Assembly: GCA_016788635.1 (NCBI GenBank)
Contig: JAEUSU010000012.1
Location: 1-64,000 of the forward strand
DNA: 64,000 nt
From: Flavobacteriales bacterium
GTDB taxonomy: Bacteria; Bacteroidota; Bacteroidia; Flavobacteriales_F; PHOS-HE28
Direction: 5' to 3'
The notes beneath the pieces were generated by a model that saw nothing but the letters and a program-made list of their open reading frames with translations, ran no database searches and was not told where the DNA came from. A program made the translations under genes and the position numbers. Of the stretch, positions 26,897-34,286 are shown one piece after another; position 1 is the stretch's first letter; every line of letters begins with the position of its first letter.

Positions 26897-28909
26897 ATGC
26901 GGCACGCGTTCACCTGTCTTCTCCTGGGCATGGCCTTGCAGGCCGGTGCCCAGTCCGACTCGCTCTGGCGCGTATGGAACGATGCCGCACAGCCCGACAG
27001 CGCCCGGCTGAAGGCCATGCAGGTGCTCGCCTGGAAGGCGGTCTTTGAGCGACCGGACAGCGGCATGGCGCTGGCGCGCAAACAACTGGACCTGGCCCGC
27101 CGCACCGAGTCGCAGCCCGCACAGTTCGAGGCCAGCACCACCCTGGCCGTGGGCAGCAGCATGAAGGGCGACTATTCCGCCGCGCTCACACACCTGCACG
27201 CCTGCCTGGCGCTGGCCAAGGCCATGAAGGACCCCAAACGCGAGGCGAACACCTACAGCAACCTCAGCAATGTGTACCGAAGCCTGGGCGATCTGCCCAT
27301 GGCGCTCACCCAATTGCAGAAGAGCCAGCGGATCGATTCCGAACTGGACAACAAGGAAGGATTGGCGGGCACCTACAACAACATGGGCACCATCCAGACC
27401 GAGCTGAACAACCATCGCGAGGCCCTGGAGCTTTACCAACGCAGCGCGGCCCTTGCAGAGGAGCTGAACAGCGACCGCGGCCGGGCGCAAGCCGCGCTGA
27501 ATGTGGGCAGTGCCTACCTGAACCTCGGGCAGCCGGACACCGCTGCGCAACTCTTCCTGCGCGGCCTGGAACTCTACCGGAGCATCGGGCGCAAACTGGA
27601 GCAGGGCATGGCTTTCAACAACCTGGGGCGGGCGTACGGGCAGCTTGGGCGGGCTGAAAATGCGTTCGCAAGCCTCGATTCCGCGCAGCGCATCCTCTCT
27701 TCGATCGGTGCCACACGCCCGCTGATCCGCACGCACGTGAACCGCGGCAACCTGCTCATTGAACTGCAGCGCGGCAGAGAGGCCGTCGGTGCCTGCCGTG
27801 AAGGGGAAAAACTGGCCGAGGCCAACAACCTGTTGCAGCAACGTGTGGAATGCCTGCAATGCCTGCACCGCGCATACGAGCTCACGGGCGACTTCCGCAA
27901 CGCCTACACGACGCAATCCGCCTACATGAGCGTGAACGACTCGCTGCTGAAGCTGAACAACAGCAAAGAGGTGACCCGGCTGGAAGTGACACGCGCCTAC
28001 CAGGAACGCATGCTCGCGGACAGCCTGGACAATGTGCGCAAGCTCCACGAACAGCAGATGCTGGCACAGGAACACATCGCACGGGAGAAGGAGCGCCGCA
28101 ACCTCTTCCTCTACGCGGGCCTGGGTGTCTTCGCGTTGTCCATCGGCCTGTGGAACCGGCTGCGTTTCGTTCGCCGCTCACGGGCCGCCATCCAGAAGGA
28201 GAAGGACCGCAGCGAGGGGCTGCTGCTCAACATCCTTCCCGCCGCCGTGGCGGAGGAATTGAAGGACAAGGGCGAGGCTGAGGCGCGGTACTTCGAACAG
28301 GTCACGGTGCTCTTCACGGATTTCAAGGGCTTCACGGCGCTCAGCGAGCGGGTGAGCCCGCAGCAACTCGTGCGCGACCTCAACGAGTGCTTCAGCGCGT
28401 TCGACCGCATCTGCGAGAAGCACGGCATCGAGAAGATCAAGACCATCGGCGATGCGTACATGGCCGCGGGTGGATTGCCGACACCGAACACCACACACAC
28501 CGTTGACGTGATAAACGCCGCGCTGGAGATGCGCGACTTCATCGCCGATGGCAAAGCGCGGAAGTCGGCGGCAGGCCGCCCCTACTTCGAGGTCCGCATC
28601 GGCATCCACACCGGGCCGGTGGTCGCGGGCATCGTAGGCGTGAAGAAGTTCCAGTATGATATCTGGGGTGATTCGGTGAACACCGCGAGCCGGATGGAGA
28701 GCAGTGGCGAGGTGGGAAAGGTCAACATCAGCGAGGCCACCTACCAGGTGGTGGAACAGTTGTCCGTTGCCGGTCAGGCTGAGCCCGTCGAAGCCCAGGC
28801 AACGAACAACGCAAATCGAAAAACTTCCGACTTCAGCTTCACCCACCGCGGAAAAGTGCAGGCCAAGGGCAAGGGGGAGATGGAGATGTACTTTGTGGAA
28901 CGGGCGTGA
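26897..28909 (+). CDS. Adenylate/guanylate cyclase with TPR sensor domain
   Basis: About 670 residues from MRHAFTCLLLGMALQAGAQS, a signal peptide; an in-frame ATG 27 nt upstream is possible. Residues ~30-390 are tetratricopeptide repeats (YNNMGTIQTELNNHREALEL, FNNLGRAYGQLGRAENAFAS), predicted periplasmic. A single membrane helix (~400-420) leads to a short coiled coil and a class III catalytic domain: metal Asp in VLFTDFKGFT and IGDAY, base-selecting Lys in EKIKTIGDAYMAAGG with Asp in YDIWGD, and Asn/Arg in VNTASRMES. The residues favour ATP. Near the C-terminus an extra loop of ~20 residues is encoded by a palindromic element. Confidence 0.9.
   Translation: MRHAFTCLLLGMALQAGAQSDSLWRVWNDAAQPDSARLKAMQVLAWKAVFERPDSGMALARKQLDLARRTESQPAQFEASTTLAVGSSMKGDYSAALTHLHACLALAKAMKDPKREANTYSNLSNVYRSLGDLPMALTQLQKSQRIDSELDNKEGLAGTYNNMGTIQTELNNHREALELYQRSAALAEELNSDRGRAQAALNVGSAYLNLGQPDTAAQLFLRGLELYRSIGRKLEQGMAFNNLGRAYGQLGRAENAFASLDSAQRILSSIGATRPLIRTHVNRGNLLIELQRGREAVGACREGEKLAEANNLLQQRVECLQCLHRAYELTGDFRNAYTTQSAYMSVNDSLLKLNNSKEVTRLEVTRAYQERMLADSLDNVRKLHEQQMLAQEHIAREKERRNLFLYAGLGVFALSIGLWNRLRFVRRSRAAIQKEKDRSEGLLLNILPAAVAEELKDKGEAEARYFEQVTVLFTDFKGFTALSERVSPQQLVRDLNECFSAFDRICEKHGIEKIKTIGDAYMAAGGLPTPNTTHTVDVINAALEMRDFIADGKARKSAAGRPYFEVRIGIHTGPVVAGIVGVKKFQYDIWGDSVNTASRMESSGEVGKVNISEATYQVVEQLSVAGQAEPVEAQATNNANRKTSDFSFTHRGKVQAKGKGEMEMYFVERA
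28772..28795 (+). repeat. REP-like palindromic element inside the cyclase coding sequence
   Basis: The 24-nt core (AGGCTGAGCCCGTCGAAGCC plus four preceding bases GGTC) resembles the dispersed element GGCTTCGACAGGCTCAGCC known from many bacterial genomes. It is read in frame as GQAEPVEA and sits in the loop before the last two cyclase strands (HRGKVQAKGKGEMEMYF). Confidence 0.5.
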
Positions 28910-28913
28910 TGAC

Positions 28914-30254
28914 CTATTGCACGAGGAGCCGCTGCGTGAGGATCTCATCGCCCAGCTGCGCACGAACGAGGTAGACGCCGGGTGGCAGCACCTGATCAGG
29001 GTTGATGGCAGTGGTGTTCAACCCATCCATGACCAGGCTCCGCGAAAAAGCCAGCCGGCCCATCGGATCATACACTTCCAACACGACGGCCTCCCCGGTC
29101 CCTGCCATGCCCGTGAACCGGATGCTGAACGTTCCATCCGGCGATGGCACGGGGAACAACACCAGGGCGGGTTCCTGTTCAAGCTCCTGCTCCAGGTCCC
29201 TGAAGCCGGGCCAGGGGTGCGTGGCGATCTTCACAGTGCAGCTTTCACCAAAGGGGCACCACGTGACCCCCCCATCCAGACTGGCGCGCACCTGCACATT
29301 GTAGGTGCGACCCCGCTTCAAGGGCTGGGTGGCCCATCGCACCATCTGCAAGGCGTTCGTGGCCACGGCAATGTTGCGTGCATAGGTGGGCTGGCCCGGT
29401 GCATTGGTGAACCTGAACTGGTACTTGGTGGCCCCGGGCACTTCGTCCGCATACAGATGGCGAGAGCCGTTCAGCAGGATGTCCGTGACACCGCAGGAGA
29501 CCTCTGGCGATGCGGTGGTGGTGAGGCCGGTGAGCGTGCAGGGATCCGATCCGGTCTTCATGCCCCCATCGGCACGGTCCGTGAACGAATTGCCTGGAAT
29601 ATCCACCAACGTGGCGCCCAAATTCTTCACCCGTGCATAACCCGGGCCGCGCGATCCGGCGGAGATGCCGTCCCCGCCACTGTCATAGAGCTCGAACTGA
29701 TGGCACGCGCCAGCGACCAGGGCCACCTGCACCGACTGCAATGCGTTGGCATCGGCATAGGGCCCGCCTTGCGCCGCGATCGTGCCGTCCACCCGGCGGA
29801 TGATCCATGTGATCTCGCCGGGGTTGTCATCCGTCATGATCTCCACCAGTACGTGGAAACCGGTCGCAGCGAGGGGTGAAGCGGCCACCTCCTTCGTAAG
29901 TATGTTGCCTGTGGCTCCTTCATCAGGCTGCCCGTTCACGCTGATGATGCGGAACTCCAGCTCATCACCGGGGGCTACGGGAACGGACGGGAAAGCTGGT
30001 TGGCGGAACTCACCCGAGGCCGCTGGCACGGCCAGGATCCAATTGAATGAGTTGTTCATCACGCCGTTCTTCCAGGTCTCCACCACACAGGTGGCCATGG
30101 TGATGCTGCCCATGTTCTGGATGCGCAGCACCGGGGTGACAAAGCCATCACAAGGGAATGCATGCCCCCGGTAGGCATCGATGCGTGCATCATAGGCGGA
30201 TTGGGCCAAAGCCAGGACAGGAGCGAACAGAAAAAGGGTGATGAGCTGCCTCAT
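28914..30254 (-). CDS. Secreted protein with T9SS type A sorting domain
   Basis: About 446 residues from MRQLITLFLFAPVLALAQS, a signal peptide; a 13-residue upstream extension is not needed. The body includes a beta-rich region that reads like a CUB/adhesion module (GTIAAQGGPYADANALQSVQ, CHQFELYDSGGDGIS) and a fibronectin-like segment (YQFRFTNAPGQPTY). The C-terminus has the T9SS pattern VLFPVPSPDGTFSIRF, VLEVYDPMGRLAFSRSL and PPGVYLVRAQLGDEILTQRLLV. It is expected on the cell surface or released. Function unknown. It is convergent with the cyclase gene. Confidence 0.85.
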   Translation of the reverse strand: MRQLITLFLFAPVLALAQSAYDARIDAYRGHAFPCDGFVTPVLRIQNMGSITMATCVVETWKNGVMNNSFNWILAVPAASGEFRQPAFPSVPVAPGDELEFRIISVNGQPDEGATGNILTKEVAASPLAATGFHVLVEIMTDDNPGEITWIIRRVDGTIAAQGGPYADANALQSVQVALVAGACHQFELYDSGGDGISAGSRGPGYARVKNLGATLVDIPGNSFTDRADGGMKTGSDPCTLTGLTTTASPEVSCGVTDILLNGSRHLYADEVPGATKYQFRFTNAPGQPTYARNIAVATNALQMVRWATQPLKRGRTYNVQVRASLDGGVTWCPFGESCTVKIATHPWPGFRDLEQELEQEPALVLFPVPSPDGTFSIRFTGMAGTGEAVVLEVYDPMGRLAFSRSLVMDGLNTTAINPDQVLPPGVYLVRAQLGDEILTQRLLVQ

Positions 30255-30330
30255 GGTTCGGAGTTGGAAGGCCAAACGTAGCCCAGCCCGCACGCCCGGG
30301 CAATAGAACTTTGGTTGACGATCGGCCCGG

Positions 30331-32718
30331 TCAGAAATTCAGTGTGACCCCGCCGAACACATGCACCGGTGCCTGGGGGAAAAGGCTCACGTAGTCATTG
30401 CGCCGACCGTCACTGATGGTGCTGTACACCCAGCCGTTGTTCTCGTAAAGTTCGCTGAAGAGGTTGCGCACGGTGAGGTTCAGGTCGATGCGCTTCACGC
30501 CCTTCAGCCCGGAAAGCGCGACGTTCAAGCGCAGGTCGTTCACGAAGAAGGGGTCCAATGCTCGGTCTGGGCTCGCGGTGTTGTCCAGGAATTGCCGGCC
30601 AACATACTTGGAGAGCAGCGAAAGGTCCGCATGACCATGTGAAGCATCATCCCACAGGCGCACCACCAGTTCACTGCCTGCGATCACGGATGGCGAGAAC
30701 GCGATCTCCGTGGTGCCGTGGTCGATCGTGACCGGCGCATAGGAGACCTCATCATACAAGGTCTCGCTGAAGTTCTCGATGATGTTGCGGCTGAGGGTGA
30801 GGTTGCCCTTCCATGTGATGCGTTTGGTGGCGCGCGCGGCCCAGGTAAGCTCCACCCCTGTGCGGTGGCTGTTCGGCACGTTGGTGCGCAGGGCATAGCC
30901 CACGTCATTGAGCGCACCCGTAAGCACGAGCTGATCGGTGTAGTCCATGTAGTAGACGTTCACGCCGCCGGAAAAGCGCGCGCCACGCTGCGTGTAGCCC
31001 AGTTCATAATCGATCATGCGCTCGGGCTTGGGGCGGCTTTGCGGGGTGCTTTCCACCAGGTCGCTGCGGTTGGGCTCCCGGTGCGCCATGGCCACGCTGG
31101 CGTAAACGCGGCCGGTGCCGGTCAAGAGCCACTCCGCACCCGCCTTCGGGTTGAAGAAGGTCCAGGCGGCGTCCTGTGTCACGTTCTCCAGCGCATTGTT
31201 GTACCCCAGGAAATCGTGCGCCACGGAACGCAGCTGCACATCGCCGAAAAGGCGCAGGCGCTCGGCTGCGGCGTAGGTGAGCTTGGCGAAGGCGTTGCCA
31301 TCGCGCTTCACCGCATCGTTGGTGTAGTAGCGCTGGCGGATCTCGCTATCACCAGCCCACTGCGCCCAGATCACCTCGCCGAAGTGGTCGCCGCGGTACT
31401 CGCTGTAGCTCCCGCCCACCACCAGGCGGTGCGCCCCCATCCGGTGTTCATAGAACAGGTTCGTGCCCAGCAGGGTGTTGTCCAGCCAGCGGCGGCGGAT
31501 CACATCCCCTTCGGTGAGCGTGGTGTCGCCGATGAAGATGGGGCCGATGCCGTATCGCGCCAGCTCATCCTGCTCCCTGAACTGTTCGAAATAGCCCGCG
31601 CCATCCACGCGGAACAAGGTGATGTTCAATGCGCCGTTCGCGCCCACGCGCTGGTCGAACAACAACTGGTAGTGGGTCTGCCGGTAGTCGTCCACCTGGT
31701 TGTCGTAGGTGTAAGGGTTGAAGGTGCGGTTGGTGTCCAGCACCTCGCGCGGCACGCCTTCCCAAGCCTGGTAGGTCACCTGGTGGCCGCTCATGGCGAT
31801 GAGGCGAAGGGAGCGTTGCGCGCCCATCCAGGCACCCTGCAGGTACCAGCTCTTCATGTCCGCCGTGGCGCGGTCGATGAAGCCGTCGCTGGTGATGGAG
31901 CTGAGGCGACCATCGAGGCTGAAGCGCTCTTGGATCAACCCGGTGCCGAAGCGCGCGGTGGCGCGCAGGGTGTTGAAGGAACCGCCCGATAGTGCCAGTT
32001 CACCAAAGGCCTCGCGTTGTACGGAGGTGGTGCGCATGTTCACGCTGGCACCAAAGGCGCCCGGGCCGTTCGTACTTGAACCCACTCCGCGTTGCACCTC
32101 CACATCCTCCAATCCGCTGGCCAGGTCGGGCATGTTCACCCAGAACACGGCCTGGCTCTCCGCGTCGTTCACGGGCACGCCATTAAGCGTGACGTTGATC
32201 CGTGTGGCGTCGCTGCCGCGGATGCGCATGCCGGTGTAGCCGATGCCGGTGCCCGCATCCGTGGTGGTGACCATGCTGGGCTGCAGTTCCAGCAGCACGG
32301 GGATGTCCACGCCGGTGTTCATGCGCCGGATGTCATCCTGCGTCACACGGCTCTGGGCGAATGGCGCGCGTTCGCCGGCGCGCAGGGCCGTGACCTCCGC
32401 CTCGCTCATGTACACGACGGTGGGCCGCATGCGGATGTCGCAGGTGTTCGCACCATCGATGAGCAGCAGCAGGGTGTCCACCGCCTCGTAGCCCACGTAC
32501 CGCAGGCGCAGGCGCACGATGCCCGCACGCAGACCGGTCAGCTGGTAGCGGCCCTGCGCATCGGTGGTGGTGCCGAAGCGCTGGTCATCGCCCACCACAA
32601 GCGCCACGGCGTCCAAGGGCGCATCGCCCTCGCCAGTAACACGGCCGCTGAGCTGGACTTGTGCGAACAAGGATGCGCTGACGATCGAAAGCGCAAAAAG
32701 CAAGATGTACTTCCTCAT
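30331..32718 (-). CDS. TonB-dependent receptor under TPP riboswitch control (putative thiamin-compound uptake)
   Basis: About 795 residues from MRKYILLFALSIVSASLFAQ, a signal peptide. A carboxypeptidase-like domain (VQLSGRVTGEGDAPLDAVAL) is followed by the plug (GMRIRGSDATRINVTLNGVPVNDAESQ, NGPGAFGASVNMRT) and a 22-strand barrel ending in FGGVTLNF. The 5' leader is a TPP riboswitch with a hairpin that covers the Shine-Dalgarno sequence. By comparison with TPP-controlled outer-membrane receptors known in Bacteroidota (called OMR1), it should import thiamin or a precursor; that is inferred from regulation, not from the protein. Confidence 0.88.
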   Translation of the reverse strand: MRKYILLFALSIVSASLFAQVQLSGRVTGEGDAPLDAVALVVGDDQRFGTTTDAQGRYQLTGLRAGIVRLRLRYVGYEAVDTLLLLIDGANTCDIRMRPTVVYMSEAEVTALRAGERAPFAQSRVTQDDIRRMNTGVDIPVLLELQPSMVTTTDAGTGIGYTGMRIRGSDATRINVTLNGVPVNDAESQAVFWVNMPDLASGLEDVEVQRGVGSSTNGPGAFGASVNMRTTSVQREAFGELALSGGSFNTLRATARFGTGLIQERFSLDGRLSSITSDGFIDRATADMKSWYLQGAWMGAQRSLRLIAMSGHQVTYQAWEGVPREVLDTNRTFNPYTYDNQVDDYRQTHYQLLFDQRVGANGALNITLFRVDGAGYFEQFREQDELARYGIGPIFIGDTTLTEGDVIRRRWLDNTLLGTNLFYEHRMGAHRLVVGGSYSEYRGDHFGEVIWAQWAGDSEIRQRYYTNDAVKRDGNAFAKLTYAAAERLRLFGDVQLRSVAHDFLGYNNALENVTQDAAWTFFNPKAGAEWLLTGTGRVYASVAMAHREPNRSDLVESTPQSRPKPERMIDYELGYTQRGARFSGGVNVYYMDYTDQLVLTGALNDVGYALRTNVPNSHRTGVELTWAARATKRITWKGNLTLSRNIIENFSETLYDEVSYAPVTIDHGTTEIAFSPSVIAGSELVVRLWDDASHGHADLSLLSKYVGRQFLDNTASPDRALDPFFVNDLRLNVALSGLKGVKRIDLNLTVRNLFSELYENNGWVYSTISDGRRNDYVSLFPQAPVHVFGGVTLNF

Positions 32719-32767
32719 GGGTTCCTCCGGATGTGTGTGTCTGCCCGGAGGTGCCACGCGCGGTGGC
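32718..32767 (-). promoter_or_regulatory. Translational expression platform: SD-sequestering hairpin
   Basis: On the minus strand CCTCCGG, a 14-nt loop and CCGGAGG form a perfect stem; the GGAGG of the second arm is the Shine-Dalgarno site 5 nt before the ATG. Just upstream, GCCAC-cgcgc-GTGGC forms another stem next to the aptamer 3' end. This is the layout expected for ligand-dependent control of translation. Confidence 0.7.
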
Positions 32768-32855
32768 CGTTTCCCTTCGCAGCATTACCTGCGCAGGTTC
32801 AGCGGGTATGATCTCAGCACCCACCACATGGCGGGGCACCCCGTTGCAAGACGGG
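32768..32855 (-). ncRNA. TPP (thiamin pyrophosphate) riboswitch aptamer
   Basis: The minus strand contains the conserved THI-box blocks in order: CGGGGTGCC, a variable P3 arm, TGCTGAGAT, ATACCC, TGAACCTG, then AGGTAATGCTGCGAAGGGA. Order, spacing and sequence fit the TPP aptamer. It lies directly upstream of the TonB-dependent receptor gene. The exact 5' end is approximate because the P1 stem is short. Confidence 0.92.
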
Positions 32856-32856
32856 A

Positions 32857-32864
32857 CGAAGGTA
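32857..32864 (-). promoter_or_regulatory. Promoter for the riboswitch-receptor transcript (TACCTTCG)
   Basis: A TAnnTTCG box on the minus strand placed so that transcription starts at the first bases of the aptamer. It is identical to the box before tRNA-Leu. Confidence 0.5.
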
Positions 32865-32909
32865 ATCAGATGGTGGTTCACAGGAGCGCATGGCATTCCC
32901 GATCATCAG

Positions 32910-32934
32910 TCGCAACGCTAAACCTCCGTTGCGA
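32910..32934 (-). terminator. Inverted repeat after the HepT-MntA operon
   Basis: A perfect eight-pair stem (TCGCAACG / CGTTGCGA) with a nine-base loop, 16 nt past the mntA stop. There is no T-run; it may be a weak terminator or a binding site. Confidence 0.4.
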
Positions 32935-32949
32935 ACAAGAACCTATTCG

Positions 32950-33240
32950 TCATAATTCCACGCACTCCTTCTCGATCAGCTTGCGGAACGCCGGGCTGGT
33001 TGAGGCAAGGTCCAACAGGTCGACGGAGATGGGCAGGTCACTCTCCTCGAACGCGTTGCGCAATTCAGCCATCGTACGCAGATCGATCGCGGAACCTGCA
33101 TACAATGCCAGATCAAGGTCGCTGAATCGCTTGGCGGTGCCATTGACACGCGATCCGAACGCCCAAGCTTTCACACCCGGGGCAACGGATGCCAGGACCT
33201 TGCGCACCATTTCCTGATGGTCTGGGTTAAGGTCAAGCAT
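32950..33240 (-). CDS. mntA: MntA-type minimal nucleotidyltransferase antitoxin
   Basis: 96 residues. The catalytic signature GSX10DXD is exact (GSRVNGTAKRFSDLD, residues ~30-44). In the characterised Shewanella HepT-MntA pair this enzyme adds AMP units to a tyrosine of the HEPN toxin and silences it. It overlaps the hepT reading frame by 8 nt and is second in the operon. Note that in this family the nucleotidyltransferase is the antitoxin, although earlier annotations sometimes reversed the roles. Confidence 0.88.
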   Translation of the reverse strand: MLDLNPDHQEMVRKVLASVAPGVKAWAFGSRVNGTAKRFSDLDLALYAGSAIDLRTMAELRNAFEESDLPISVDLLDLASTSPAFRKLIEKECVEL

Positions 33241-33628
33241 GGTACTCCTTCAAGTTGCGCAAGAGCTCCGCTGTGTCCTTCACGAACACCTTAAGCAAGG
33301 TCGTGACCTTCCGCGCGTTCGCCTCCTCGTAGGTATGGCTGGTAAGGTTGCGTGCTTCGTGGTAGGCGAACCATTTCAAGGGGTCTCCGATCAGCGAAGC
33401 CCGCGCCGCCAACCGGAAGAGTTCGCGGCGGGGGAGGCTCTCCACGTCCTGGCGCCCGGCCCATTGCAGGTGCCTCCGCATCATCTTCCAAGCCATTTCA
33501 TAGGTGAACTCGAAACGCTTCACCGCCGCATCACGCACCACATCATCATCAAGATTCATCCGCACCACCTTGCGTAGAGCGGTGAGCGAACGGCGCAAAG
33601 GCCCCAGGTCCAGCTTGGTGGGTGACAT
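33233..33628 (-). CDS. hepT: HepT-type HEPN toxin (nucleotidyltransferase substrate-binding family)
   Basis: 131 residues, all helical. The RNase motif RX4HXY is exact (RNLTSHTY) near residue 93, and the string FEFTYEMAWKMMRRHLQ is the family core. Members cleave RNA or tRNA ends; the Tyr of RX4HXY is the AMPylation site for MntA. It is first in a two-gene operon. A TATTTTTG box ends 7 nt before its ATG. Confidence 0.88.
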   Translation of the reverse strand: MSPTKLDLGPLRRSLTALRKVVRMNLDDDVVRDAAVKRFEFTYEMAWKMMRRHLQWAGRQDVESLPRRELFRLAARASLIGDPLKWFAYHEARNLTSHTYEEANARKVTTLLKVFVKDTAELLRNLKEYHA

Positions 33629-33635
33629 GGTGGTT

Positions 33636-33643
33636 CAAAAATA
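33636..33643 (-). promoter_or_regulatory. Promoter of the HepT-MntA operon (TATTTTTG)
   Basis: An exact TAnnTTTG match on the minus strand, 7 nt before the hepT start, predicting a leaderless or near-leaderless mRNA. Confidence 0.55.
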
Positions 33644-33688
33644 CCCGCTGGAACGGACCGGATGCCATGACCTGCCCGGAATGGACCT

Positions 33689-34201
33689 TCACCTGCCGTT
33701 GATCGAGTCCACGGCTGCATCCATCCTTGCTCCGTGATCTCCTTGCAAGGTCACAAAAGGATGTCCGCATGTGCGCAACTCCCCTGACCATATCATGAAC
33801 AACCGCTCCCGATCTTGCGGGTTCTCGCGCAAGGGGTCGGGCTCCCAAGGGATGTCCGGCCGGCAGAGCAGCCGCAGGTCATAGTGCACCTCACGCACGA
33901 TGCGATCGATCTCCGGATCCACACGGCCGTATTTCACCTGGCTCCAGATGCGGTAGTTCAGCAGGTCGGTATCAATGAAGAGGAACCGTGCGCCACGCGC
34001 CACACGCAGGGCCTCCTGCTCCAACTCCACATGGTAGCGGGCGATGCGCACGAGATCCGCTTCGGTGTAGGTCGGTCCGTGCTGCTCCAGCCACGTGCGC
34101 GAGGGGTCGGGCACCCAGGGCGCACCGTAGTGCGCTGCCAACGCCTGGGCCAGGGTGGTCTTGCCGCTGCTTTCAGGTCCTACAATGGCGATCTTTCGCA
34201 T
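33689..34201 (-). CDS. NadR-like P-loop ATPase/kinase
   Basis: 170 residues from MRKIAIVGPESSGKTTLAQA, where GPESSGKTT is a Walker A loop. Further matches to the NadR kinase domain are WVPDPSRTWLEQHG, FIDTDLLNYRIW and RPDIPWEPDPLRENP. That domain phosphorylates nicotinamide riboside. The separate adenylyltransferase domain of full NadR is absent. The in-frame region upstream is the antisense of the T9SS gene and was rejected. In Bacteroidota such genes are often near PnuC-family transporters; one lies ~3 kb away. A role with thiamin instead of NAD precursors is possible because of the TPP-controlled receptor nearby. Confidence 0.82.
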   Translation of the reverse strand: MRKIAIVGPESSGKTTLAQALAAHYGAPWVPDPSRTWLEQHGPTYTEADLVRIARYHVELEQEALRVARGARFLFIDTDLLNYRIWSQVKYGRVDPEIDRIVREVHYDLRLLCRPDIPWEPDPLRENPQDRERLFMIWSGELRTCGHPFVTLQGDHGARMDAAVDSINGR

Positions 34202-34286
34202 CCCGTTGAACCGGTCGTCACCGGCGAGGCAGCGAAGTTCGGCCGGCTTCCATCTATTCGCTAAGAACGGACCAAAACACCCTGCC

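Noticed and set aside
26846..28075. 409-codon minus-strand frame opposite the TPR-cyclase
   Set aside because: Reverse-strand shadow of the TPR region; composition is that of a mirror frame.
30718..31992. 424-codon plus-strand frame opposite the TPP-regulated receptor
   Set aside because: Antisense shadow with no domain, while the minus strand encodes a complete TonB receptor.
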